Of a stretch of 64,000 nucleotides of DNA, positions 54,560-64,000 are shown piece by piece. Position 1 is the stretch's first letter. Each line of letters begins with the position of its first letter. Position numbers and translations under genes: made by a program. Origin of the DNA: Heligmosomoides polygyrus polygyrus (lineage: Eukaryota; Nematoda; Chromadorea; Rhabditida; Heligmosomidae); the NCBI GenBank assembly GCA_947396885.1, contig OX377205.1:70342969-70406968 (forward strand). The letters run 5' to 3'. A model generated the notes under the pieces. That model saw nothing but the letters and a program-made list of their open reading frames with translations. It was not told where the DNA came from and did no database searches.

Positions 54560-57000
54560 CAAGAAAGAATCTGCGTCTAAATTATGTGCTCTGGAGGTCT
54601 CAAAAGCCGTATTTGGTCACCCGATACGTATTTTGAAGACCAGAAGCAAGGAAACACTAATACGTGCATATTTGCCACAGCTAAACAACTATTAGGTCGT
54701 ACCGAGGGAGGGTTCTTCCATTTTGACTTTCAGCATCAAATCGTTATAACTTCATAGTTGTAAACCGTTTTGCTGTTTTTGTTTTCTTGTTGTTTTCTGA
54801 ATTCGATCTTCAGTTATGCCCGCAGCTGTCAATCATATGTGAAAAGTGAACTTTGAGAATGCCTAAAAGCTTCGTCAAACCTGCCCCTTCTTGCTCAAAT
54901 TATTACCCGCAGTTAGGCATGCCCCAGTCTTCATAACAATTTGCCAACTTCTAAAAATTCTTGTTATTTTTCCACTACAGAATAGAAGCCACAGGCAGTT
55001 GTTGGCACTCCATCTGCAGAGGTGCAACATCAAAGAGTACAGGCGAAGTGGACTTCTTGCTTTTCCCTTTTCCCTGAAAAATCGTGATCATCGCGATTTT
55101 TCTCGATGCCTCAAACCCTGGCTAAATTATGAAAAACCAATTAAGCTTTAACTTTACCTATTTCTTTGAACGAGCTTTTAATCCAAATTTAATCCAAACA
55201 AGAATATAAATCATTTTAAGATTCTAAATCTCTAGCTTGAAGAGAATTATGCCTTATTTTACTGCTGATTTTCTTTTAAGATAAATCCTTTCTCAAATAG
55301 CACGTAAACTTTGATTTAACTCTGACTTATCGTTTTCAAGATTGAAGCCAAAACCCTATGACACAAACATCAGGATTTGGGTTGTCACGAAAATTGAGCT
55401 ACTTATCAATATTCAATTTCAAAACGACACACATAATTTTTTATGCGCATTTAAAGTGCATTTCGTTGCATATGTAACGTTACCGAAATGTTCTATCAAC
55501 CTATGGATTAAAACGCGATTTGAAGAAGGGTGGGAACACTCAAGGCACTTCAATGGTGAAAACTTCTGGTCCGACCTAGAAATATTAGGCTGATACAGAA
55601 GCGATTGCCAAAACGAACGTCGTAGCTCAAAATGCCATTGCTCGGATCACACACAACTTTATTCATTCGAATAAGATCCGTTCCATTTAATACAACATTC
55701 CCAACGCTTCTGTATTCCTCTCCAATAAAAATCAAGGTCACAGAAATCAAAGAATCTTCGAAGGGCGGTTTCAATGTGTTCCAGATTATGGAGCCTTTGC
55801 TGTCGCAGATTTATACCGAGAGCTCGAACGGAGAGATATTCAGTTGAGGAGAGGTATGAAGAATAAGGCGGGTGTGGGAGACCCTCAGCTGGGTTAATTC
55901 ACAACTGCTGGCCAACTTTCTAAACATAACTTCAAAACCTCACCATAGTAACTTTGCTGCAACTGTTTTACCGGGTTGCGAATGATGTAGTGGTTCATAC
56001 CTTTGTAGCACCATCAAACAGTTAACATAATATTTTTAGTGTAGAGAACCGGGTTTAGGAAATTCATAAGGTTGACAAGCAACCAGGCATATTCTCGCAT
56101 TCCACAATCATACAAGACGCATCTTCGGTTATCAAGCGGTCTGAGAAGAGGGAATTTTTCATGCGAATAAGGTTTGAGCAGATGTTGAAGCATGGCCAGG
56201 CACTGCTTGTCAAACAGTCCTGAGGTGTTCACTTCTGTTTGTTCATCACCATTAAGGCCATTTAGCTTGATGTTGGAGCAGAATGAGCACACATATCTGC
56301 TGCTATTTTTTAGATACATTGTGTTCCCCATTGACTCAACAACTGCTCTTAAAACTTGACCTCCTGCGACATCGCCTGATGAGGGACAGGCTAGTCCTTA
56401 CGCTTAAAATCTCCTTAAGAAAACTTTTAGAGCCAATATCTCACCGAATCCTCAGAAGGCGATTCCTAGCCGAATGCTCACGCAATATTACAGGTTGCCT
56501 CGACTGCAGAATGTTGGAGCTTGAACTCGTAGAGCGTGATCACTCGAAAACCGCAACACTACGTCTTTTTCCAAAAGCCTACAGTAGCGTGCAGAATGAT
56601 GATAGGCGAAAATGTAAAACTCAAATTGAAAAATGAAAAGCAGGAATAACTGTCTACTTGAACGCAGCCTGAAGCTGCTATTATTTTTGCAACGACCTAA
56701 TAAATTGATGGCGCTCATAAAGGGCGGAAACGATCCTGCTGACCAAGTCAGGACAGGTCTTCTGGACAATTGAGAATATACGCAGCAGGTGTGGAAGTAG
56801 ATGAAAGCGCGTGCAAAAAGTAGGCGTGCGAGGCGCTGCTCCGGAAAAAGTTGTTGTTGATACGCAGTGAACTGAAGTGAGACTAATGGTTTGGTAGCGT
56901 CCGGACTGAAGCGTTGCCGCAGCACCAGCTGCAGTCTTTTATACTAATACCGAGTTTGACAGACAACCTTTTCATGGTGTCCTATAGAGCTATTCCGGAA
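54560..57000. other. Nothing recognised
   Basis: Two opposite-strand frames (56331-56014 minus, 56283-56636 plus) are protein-like but overlap, and neither has clear splice sites or motifs. Confidence 0.35.
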
Positions 57001-57009
57001 GATTAGTGG

Positions 57010-57275
57010 CGACCTTGGTAGAGGCGCCAACTGTCGTCCGTAGTCATGGTTGTTGTATCACACCCTACACAGGCCGACGGAACGATCCCCTTCACACAGT
57101 TGGCCTACTGTTTACAGGCTTGGCTGGGAAGAACAAAGCACTGCCTTGTCCAACGTCTGAGCATCGCAAATCATTGTATAGGTCGAATACGAATTTAAAT
57201 TGCCACCTCGATCTCGATGTCCCCTAGAAGTTGAATGAATGGCACATCCTACAAAAAGTCCGATTAACACCGTTC
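57010..57275 (+). mobile_element. tRNA-derived SINE, old copy
   Basis: Weak head GGTAGAGGCGCCAACTGTCG. The body matches (GGCTTGGCTGGGAAGAACAA, CATTGTATAGGTCGAATACG). The tail is lost. Confidence 0.55.
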
Positions 57276-57279
57276 ATTA

Positions 57280-58230
57280 TTTTTAACCTTTGTGGTGCCA
57301 ATGTCGGAGGTTTTTCTCAGCTCATTACAAAGCCGCCAAATTGGAAGAGGGGTACAACCAATTCATCTACGTACTATGCGAACGCTTTCAAGATAGCGTA
57401 TGAGATTCAGAAGGGCTTTAAAAGTTTAGTTTTTACTTCATGTAGGCGCGACGAGTTGAAGCACTGACAGGGAGCAACACAACGAGAGCTGCCGAACCAA
57501 TCTCGGCTATGGATCAACGTGAAGCGAACGTCATGAGAACGCGGCTGAGGCGGAGTTCACCGTATTCAGCGGTGCCCAGAGATCCATCGAAGCGTGAAAC
57601 CAATGCGACAGCACTTTTCAGGTACGAACGTCAAAAACAGCCGGCGATTCGATAAAGACTACTCCCGTTTGAGACGGAGCAGCAAAAAGCGGGTACCCCT
57701 GAAAGTATCGGGCTTTCTTCTATGGTGGAGAGGAAAGGAGGTCGAATGACGCAGCGCAGTAAGTGAACTGTAGCTACTAACATCACAAGTTCCGATTAAG
57801 CAGTAGCACAACATATCTCAGCAACTGGCGCTTGCACACGCCTTACGGCTTCTAAAATATCGGAACTATCGGTGGAAGAAGAATACAAAAAGAGCGGTAT
57901 GCTTCAGAAGCGAAGCACATAGGTGCGAAACATTAGCAGTGTTTTCCCTGATAGAAATGTCTACGGTCCAAACACTTTCCACCGATTAAAATGACATAGG
58001 ACATTAGGGAAAATATATTCAGCTCAATAGTAGGAAAAATACAAAAAATACAACTTGGCAAAATTAGTATATGAGCACCTGTGCAAAAATATAAGTAAAG
58101 AAATAAATATGATATAATATATATGTAGCAATATGAGCATCTTTATAGCCAAACAACTGTAATGTCAAGGGAAAAGCGTAAGTGAAACGGTCTGTAGTGG
58201 TGGTTAATTCGCAGCATCCTTCTTCGTGAA
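57280..58230. other. Nothing recognised
   Basis: No exon or repeat recognised. Confidence 0.4.
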
Positions 58231-58237
58231 AACTGAA

Positions 58238-58535
58238 ATAAAGGATAAAGGATAAAGGACGGCGTTACTCAATCCCTTCTGGGATGCGCCATGCATTCTC
58301 CTTCTACGGAACGTCGTAGAGGCGATTTGCTTGCGTATTTGGCATACAATGGCTTGCGGTGGAGAACCGATGAACATGTCAGCGTTTTAACCTTCTAAGA
58401 TGAGGCTGGTACCAATTCACCAACCCCGTAGAGATGGAAGGCTTGGTTGACCTGGTGGGAAGTCGGAACACGGAACCTGGTATCGGGTGCACGCGACAGT
58501 CGGCAGCATCTACTCCGGCTTTGCTGCAGGCACCC
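58238..58535 (-). mobile_element. tRNA-derived SINE, nearly complete
   Basis: Tail AAAGGATAAAGGATAAAGGA, body GGGATGCGCCATGCATTCTC, and GAACCTGGTATCGGGTGCAC near the B-box region. The A box is damaged. Confidence 0.75.
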
Positions 58536-58578
58536 GAAGTTTTAGAAACTAAGGTAGAATAACAGAGAGGTGCCTATC

Positions 58579-58594
58579 ACACACACACACACAT
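58579..58594. repeat. (CA)n microsatellite
   Basis: Eight CA units just beyond the SINE head. Confidence 0.9.
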
Positions 58595-58599
58595 ATGGG

Positions 58600-60930
58600 A
58601 TGGCTGGAACAGAAGTGGCTAGTAGGAAAGAAGAAGGTTTTCAAGAGTCTCCTCTTTTGATATGTTAATATTTTTGGATTTTAGCACGTTTGTCGATTGA
58701 ATTCTTATATAAAGGAGGAGCAGAGTTTCGAAAATTTATGGAAGGGAAGCCAATACTATGCACGGTTTAGACCGTTCACCAGTTTATGCGGTCAAAGAAT
58801 CAGCTGCAGTTTTTAAATCTTCCATTCTTCCTCTCAAATGGTAGTTTGTAGTTTATCCGAGAACTATGGATAAATCACAAAATCACCAATCAACACTAAT
58901 ACTTAAACAAGGCAGGTGAAGTCTCGCTATATGGTCTCATCGTCGATGTGTTCTTTCTCGAGTCTCAATAAGAACGAACAAATTTCGAACCGGAAACAGA
59001 GTTCGATGGATAGGTATGGCCTGGTAGTTCATTGAGAAACTAACAAGACACAACAACCCCTCGAAGAAACCACACGGACATGAGATTGTGAAATCGTATT
59101 TCGCCTAAGATGGGAGGAAGAAAAACAATTTGAGGGAAAATTGAAACGCCATACTGGCAGTCACTGTTAGTTCAACACAGATATTTTCCAGGACTGGATT
59201 TTCCACATGGGCTTTTGGCCAAGCAAGACGACTCGTCCAGATTGGGATCAAATGACCTGGTGTCGCCGTGATGCAGAGCGAACGGAAGAAATTCGCTCTT
59301 GATGAATCTATAATAGGATTGGAATTGACCCTACAGTTGAATCGAGATGTGCACGAGGAAGTGGCATTGCGAGGCCGTACAGAGGTCGAACTTAACTCAG
59401 CAGCAAGTTCGTGGAGCCGGAGGTGGAGGCCAAATGAGGTCGAGCCCGAGCTCGCGTTCACAAATCTGCCTTCACTCGGATGCACTTAGCCAGCTCTAGT
59501 CAGCCTTTAGGGTGACACCGCAGCCCCACTGGAATTCAGTTTCCGCCGATGAAACGTGAAATTTGCCCCTTTCCAGTGGTTGTTTGCAGAGGCGCCCGCT
59601 GTCCCCGGAGACATACACACGTCATGGAATGGCCCTGCTAAGAAGAACTCCGGCGAGTCCGCGGGTTCCCCGCCGTCACTTCGTCGGTTCAGCGGAAATT
59701 TCCAACGAGAGACGAGGAGCGAGAGGTGCAGAGGACCGACTGAGTGGAATCGCTTCCATTGCGTGTCGGTTAATTCGTGCCTCAGCGGAAGCCGGTCGAG
59801 CTGAGCTGCTGCGCTCCGGTAGAGTGCACCGCAATTAACCATCGATGGCAAGAACGCGATTCCCACGCAAAATTAAGGACTGTGCGGCCCGAACATGCAC
59901 TAATATTGGCGGGATTAAGCAGGACATCTCACCAAGGAAAGGTTTAAAAAACAAGCTGCAAGGGCACGGGGGAACACGAGCGCGACATGAATCTAGTCCT
60001 CCACTGTTAATAGAAATTCGGGTTCCATTTCCTAATCACGAGTCCTGCCGTGAAAGGCTCACACATTGTTGCTCATTCTGGGGAAGATCATCGCAGTCGA
60101 TCTCCCAGTTGCAGCGCCTTTCGCGTAGCTGGAGGAATATTACATTGACGTGGTTAAAATTGCATGAGTGATTAAAACGTTCATCGGATTGAAAATCCAT
60201 GTCTATCTCAGTAATCTAAAGGAGAAGTACTGGGTTGTGCTTTTAGTAACAGAGTAATAAGAGGAGCATCCATGACAATCGAAAACTGTGATGTTAGTTC
60301 GTTTCGAGCGTTTGCTGTTTTATTTGAATCGTGTGCGCCATGCTTGCGCTCTGTACACACCAAAGGCGAAAATGAAAGACCATCTAATTTTGTCTTATAT
60401 TTTTTCTTTACCCGAAATGCAAGACTTCAAAAACCATTATCGGCATCACTCTCAAAACAGTTGGAAGAGTTTTGAGGTCGTAGCGCAATCAACACTTTTT
60501 GAATAGAATTCCTGTTGACTATGGAAGAGAAGTTTTGGGGTGGTTTGATTCCATACAGGAGCCATTCAGATCCACTTTTCTCGGATTTCTGAGCGCGACC
60601 AGACATTTGTTTGTATATGTATAGTCTCTTGCAGTCTGTGCAGAAGTAGAATACTTGCCGCAGAGCAAAACAACGGTATAGTCTGACATCGCCTGGCTGT
60701 AGAAGAATGCGATAACCTCTACCAACGCATGATGACGTTCGACTCTCAGCTCCTAAATAAGCCACAGTTGCGTTTCTCGAAAAGGGCCCAGGCTCAAAGG
60801 AAACACCGGGAAGGTCCTCAGTAGCTTATCAGCTTTTGAAGATGAGATTGTTGAGGATTAACTGGTTGCCTGGATTTCCTAGTGGCTCGCAAAGAATCGC
60901 AGCTGAGTGATTACCGCCTAATGCTTGAAA
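58600..60930. other. No firm gene; GC-rich island 59510-59840
   Basis: The island 59510-59840 is open in three or more frames on both strands. A plus-strand frame at 59268-59489 reads protein-like (LQLNRDVHEEVALRGRTEVE) but lacks a convincing acceptor. It could be a promoter/first-exon region. Confidence 0.3.
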
Positions 60931-60943
60931 GATCCTAATGAGG

Positions 60944-61330
60944 CTACGCACGAAATTTCAATTCCCGGAAAATCTGATCGATCTTGAATTCAAATCTAAT
61001 GGAGCACTCTGGCACGCGATAGGGAGGCGGATATATTTTTTGCGTCTGAGATTGAAACAGAAATCGAAGTGGGACAATTATTGCACCCTCTACAATGTCG
61101 TAACGAAAAAATCTGACTAAATGCTCTATATCCACGTTGAACCGCGCCTCAAAGCAATAGAAAGAGATCTTTGTAGGCAAACTGTATGGGGTACGTCGTG
61201 TTGGTCGGAAATGAACAGCAGGGGACTCTGTAACATGCAGGTGGATGAAGCAGATACCGACAGTTGGCTGAAAAATCCCTTTCAAAGCATCCGGTTGTTT
61301 ATCGCTATCCTGCCGCGCGCTGTTGTTCAT
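60944..61330 (-). CDS. Unrecognised 128-codon open frame
   Basis: An open minus-strand frame with an internal TTTTTCAG near 61267 that could be an acceptor. Residues such as FRPTRRTPYSLPTKISFYCF and FFRYDIVEGAIIVPLRFLFQ look protein-like. The plus strand is also largely open here, so chance is possible. Confidence 0.22.
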   Translation of the reverse strand: MNNSARQDSDKQPDALKGIFQPTVGICFIHLHVTESPAVHFRPTRRTPYSLPTKISFYCFEARFNVDIEHLVRFFRYDIVEGAIIVPLRFLFQSQTQKIYPPPYRVPECSIRFEFKIDQIFRELKFRA

Positions 61331-61689
61331 ATGTGGATGCTTTGTGGGCAGAAAATCTTCGACGGACTAGTGTCGCGGCGTCAGAGCACAATAACAAGAG
61401 CATATCCCAGTCATATATCATTCCTTAGAAAACAAAAAGTGCTCATAAATCTAGGCTTCATAACGATTCTGGCATCCGCTTAAGACTACTGCATCGAAAG
61501 GGGATTCAACTCTTATTTTGACATTGCACGCACGACGCTGGCCACTACATCAACACTGCTAACACACTATTATGTAGGATTTTTTTGAGATGATGAGAGC
61601 AGCCACGCTGCTCCTGATAGCCAGCAGAAGACGAGAGAAAATTAAAGACTGCCGTCGAACTCGCACAAGGCCTTGAATGGTATCTATGT

Positions 61690-62225
61690 AGTCTATTTCT
61701 TTACGGAAATGGTCGCCAAGTTCATCTTAGTGCAGCAGGTCATGCATGACATGATAAACCTACGATTAGACAGTCTTCCATCTCGCTTGTTCCACCCCGA
61801 ACCGTGGGTTCCGATGTGTGGTTCTTCCGACGACCTTCGTGACCTTGGCGTTGAAGTTGCTGTCGATCATCTCGTAGAAAGTGTGATCTTCCTTATAGAA
61901 CTTCTCTAGCTCCAAGTAGAAGGCTTCGAACTCTTCGTCGTCGTAGTCGGATCTAGGGGCATAAACGACGATCACCGTCAAAGCTGGCACGGAGCCACCT
62001 CGCTTGGGTCACAGAAGTCCGATTCGGCTCGTCAGAGACTTGTACGAATCGATGTTCATGGCCAAGTGCGTGCTGACGAGGACAACAACTCCGCCTACTC
62101 CCCTGGCGTCCATGTTCCGTGGACCATTTCCTCTCCGGAGTCGTAGTGATTCTTTCTCGTCTCAATCTGTTCGATGACGTCGAACGCCGTAGGGTAAGAG
62201 CAACTAATCTGGTCGTAGCCGCATT
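61690..62225 (-). mobile_element. RTE endonuclease fragment, third RTE type
   Basis: On the minus strand VPALTVIVVYAPRSDYDD, EAFYLELEKFYKEDHTFYEM and THRNPRFGVEQ correspond to the middle of an APE-type endonuclease. Earlier frameshifted parts (AFDVIEQIETR, HYDSGEE) correspond to its start. Only the endonuclease region survives; the RT is absent. The wording differs from both RTE types at 20-26 kb. Confidence 0.75.
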
Positions 62226-62403
62226 TCGAAATCAGTTATGGCAATGAGCTAATTCAAGAAGTATTCAAGTCGTTCAGGGCTCAGAATCGTGTCAACAGAG
62301 AATCTTTATCAACAGCCTTGCGCCATGCATTTCTCCTAATGCGTAGGGAACCGATTCTAGGATCACAGAGAGTTCGCAAGGATACAGGTGTAATACTGAA
62401 GGA

Positions 62404-64000
62404 CTTCTTCTTCTTCTTCTTCTTCTCCTGAGCGTTTAGTCCCGCGCAGTCGCAGGGTCCGCTGTTCTTGTGATCTGTCGCCACCTCATCCTATCAAGGG
62501 CGTCATCTGCCGTGGCGCCGACTTCGGCGAGATCTCTCTTGATGACGTCCTTCCATCTTTTCCTTGGGGCTCCTCTCGGACGCTTTCCGGGTGCCTCGTA
62601 ATCTAGGGCCAACCTTGTGGGGTGATCCTCTGGTCTCCTGAGGACGTGTCCATACCACCTCAGGCGCTGCTCTCTCATCTTCAGCTGGATCGGGGCAGTC
62701 TTCATCACTGCCCTAACATCCTCGTTTCGCACCCTGTCCCGACGGGTCCATCCACATGCCCACCTCAGCATCCTCATCTCTGCCGCGTGCAGTTGCCGCT
62801 CCTGCGCCTTACCCAGGGCCCAGCACTCACTGCCGTAGAGGAGGGCAGGTCTTACAACTGTTCTATAGAGCTTGCCTTTGAGCGTCCTGGAGCATCTACG
62901 GTCGCAGAGGATCCCTGTGGACTCCCTCCACTTGAGCCAGGCTGCGTTTATCCGTCCCCTGACCGCCTGGTCCACACTTCCTTCCTCGGATAGGTCACTT
63001 CCGAGGTAGCGGAATTCTTCCACCTTCTCGATCGTTTCCCCTTGGCAGTCTAGGATCGATCCAGCGCACTGCTCAGAGCAGATGAACTTCGTCTTCTTCA
63101 CGTTCAGCCGTAGGCCGTTGTCCGCAAGGGCTCTCTGCCACAGCTGCACCTTCTCCTCCAGCTCCTCCTGGTTGTCGGCTACTAGGGCGATGTCGTCCGC
63201 GTAGAGGATCGTTCTGAGAGGGCCTTCCTCAAGGTGGTTCACTATAGAGTCAAGCGTCAGCAGGAAGAGGAACGGGCTCAGAGCCGACCCTTGGTGTACC
63301 CCCACGTTGATGTCCACTTTCCTTGTCACCCCGTGTGGAGTTCGTATCGCCGCTTTCGAGCCCTCGTACATGTCCCTTATGACCGTGATCAGACGTTGCG
63401 GGGCACCCATCCCTCGAAGGGCATTCCAGATTACGGCCCGAGCTAGCCTGTCGTAGGCCTTTTCTAGATCCAGGAATGCCAGGTAGCAGGGTTTTCGTTT
63501 CTCCCGATATTTCTCCATCACCTGACGAGCGATGAAGATGGCGTCTGTGGTGGACCTCCCAGGCATGAAGCCCCACTGCACCTGGGAGATGGGTACCATC
63601 TCCCTCAGCCTTGAGTCGACCAGTCGTTCGTAGATCTTCATCGTGTGTGAGATCAGTTTGATCCCTCGGTAGTTGGAGCATTCGGAAGCGTCTCCCTTCT
63701 GCTTGAAGATAGGGACTATGGTGCTGTTCCTCCAGTCATCCGGCATCTTACCTTCTTTCGTGATTCTGTTGAGGAACTGCGTCAGCCAGTTGATTCCGAG
63801 GTCCCCGAGCACCTTCCAAGCCTCTACTGGCACACCGTCAGGCCCTGCTGCCTTTCCGAGTTTCATCTTCCGTATGGCCTTGCGAACCTCTTCTTGCGTC
63901 CAGGGTGGGATGGGTCCTTCCGTTGGCTGTTCTTCCTCGGCCTCCCGACGAGGGAACTCTTCGTTCAGGAGTTCCTTGAAGTACTCCTCCCATCTCTCTC
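62404..64000 (-). mobile_element. RTE retrotransposon, RT intact, runs off window
   Basis: Minus-strand RTE whose 3' end is a perfect (GAA)n tail at 62404-62426. The upstream portion continues beyond position 64000. The clean frame suggests a relatively recent copy. Confidence 0.9.
62436..64000 (-). CDS. RTE reverse transcriptase, partial at window edge
   Basis: An uninterrupted frame from the window edge (no start seen) to TAA at 62438-62436, at least 520 codons. Order on the protein: a pre-RT region (YFKELLNEEFPRREAEEEQP), GKAAGPDGVPVEAWK, NYRGIKLISHTMKIYER, FLDLEKAYDRL (palm Asp), VGVHQGSALSPFLF, LYADDIALVADN (catalytic Asp pair), LNVKKTKFICSE, YLGSDLSEEGS, and a C-terminal domain with YGSECWALGK and RPRGAPRKRW, ending ADPATARD. 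All core RT motifs are intact. The endonuclease half, if present, lies outside the window. It is clearly distinct from the RTE at 20.4-23.5 kb but in the same clade. Confidence 0.92.
   Translation of the reverse strand, partial: ERWEEYFKELLNEEFPRREAEEEQPTEGPIPPWTQEEVRKAIRKMKLGKAAGPDGVPVEAWKVLGDLGINWLTQFLNRITKEGKMPDDWRNSTIVPIFKQKGDASECSNYRGIKLISHTMKIYERLVDSRLREMVPISQVQWGFMPGRSTTDAIFIARQVMEKYREKRKPCYLAFLDLEKAYDRLARAVIWNALRGMGAPQRLITVIRDMYEGSKAAIRTPHGVTRKVDINVGVHQGSALSPFLFLLTLDSIVNHLEEGPLRTILYADDIALVADNQEELEEKVQLWQRALADNGLRLNVKKTKFICSEQCAGSILDCQGETIEKVEEFRYLGSDLSEEGSVDQAVRGRINAAWLKWRESTGILCDRRCSRTLKGKLYRTVVRPALLYGSECWALGKAQERQLHAAEMRMLRWACGWTRRDRVRNEDVRAVMKTAPIQLKMREQRLRWYGHVLRRPEDHPTRLALDYEAPGKRPRGAPRKRWKDVIKRDLAEVGATADDALDRMRWRQITRTADPATARD

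Noticed and set aside
59507..59866. 119-codon minus-strand and 82-91-codon plus-strand frames
   Set aside because: Mutually overlapping frames in a GC-rich island; none has splice sites or a recognisable domain.

Overview
The window is eukaryotic and looks like a parasitic strongylid nematode, hookworm-like. Three things point there: short coding exons bounded by TTTCAG-type acceptors and GTGAGT/GTAAGA-type donors; RTE-clade non-LTR retrotransposons whose endonuclease-RT proteins resemble the RTE proteins common in hookworm genomes; and several Tc1/mariner elements. The genus is an inference. No bacterial operon, CRISPR array or rRNA gene is visible. A 200-base run of N (8582-8781) is an assembly gap.

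Host genes. The main candidate gene lies on the minus strand. Consecutive 3' exons (13432-13235, 10975-10878, 10541-10414) fit together in frame and encode a hydrophobic, probably four-pass membrane C-terminus. Further minus-strand exons in compatible phase lie at 15473-15327, 16014-15679, 16775-16653, 27237 downwards, 27637-27551, 28198-28025 and 31131-30973, with weaker ones at 29628-29435, 33334-33189 and a possible first coding exon at 37453-37371. They may form one long gene or two to three genes. The product is not recognised. The introns are filled with transposons. Isolated exon-like pieces occur near 17.4, 52.9 and 53.7 kb.

Transposons by region. 0-9 kb: mostly featureless, with a compact tRNA-like repeat (318-438, 7969-8085, minus-strand relative near 10.2 kb), a decayed RTE tail at 5.5 kb, a tRNA-derived SINE at 7.3 kb and a Tc1 relic running out of the gap. 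14-15 kb: a tandem SINE pair plus a partial copy. 18-26 kb: a truncated RTE, then a full-length old RTE on the plus strand (20079-26352) split by a younger, nearly intact minus-strand RTE (20390-23497); both insertions show target-site duplications. 29.9-30.9 kb: 5'-truncated RTE. 32-34 kb: an inverted pair of tRNA-containing repeats. 34.9-36.6 kb: a large fold-back DNA transposon with a SINE inside one arm. 43-44 kb: a deleted Tc1/mariner copy. 45.7-51.6 kb: a CR1/jockey-type LINE split by a mariner, which is itself split by another TIR element, followed by a second LINE 3' end. 61.7-64 kb: an RTE endonuclease fragment and an RTE with an open RT frame that runs off the window edge.

At least fourteen copies or pieces of one tRNA-headed SINE family are scattered through the window. 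The main biological content is therefore a layered transposon record inside and around a long-intron membrane-protein gene. No defence or metabolic system was found.
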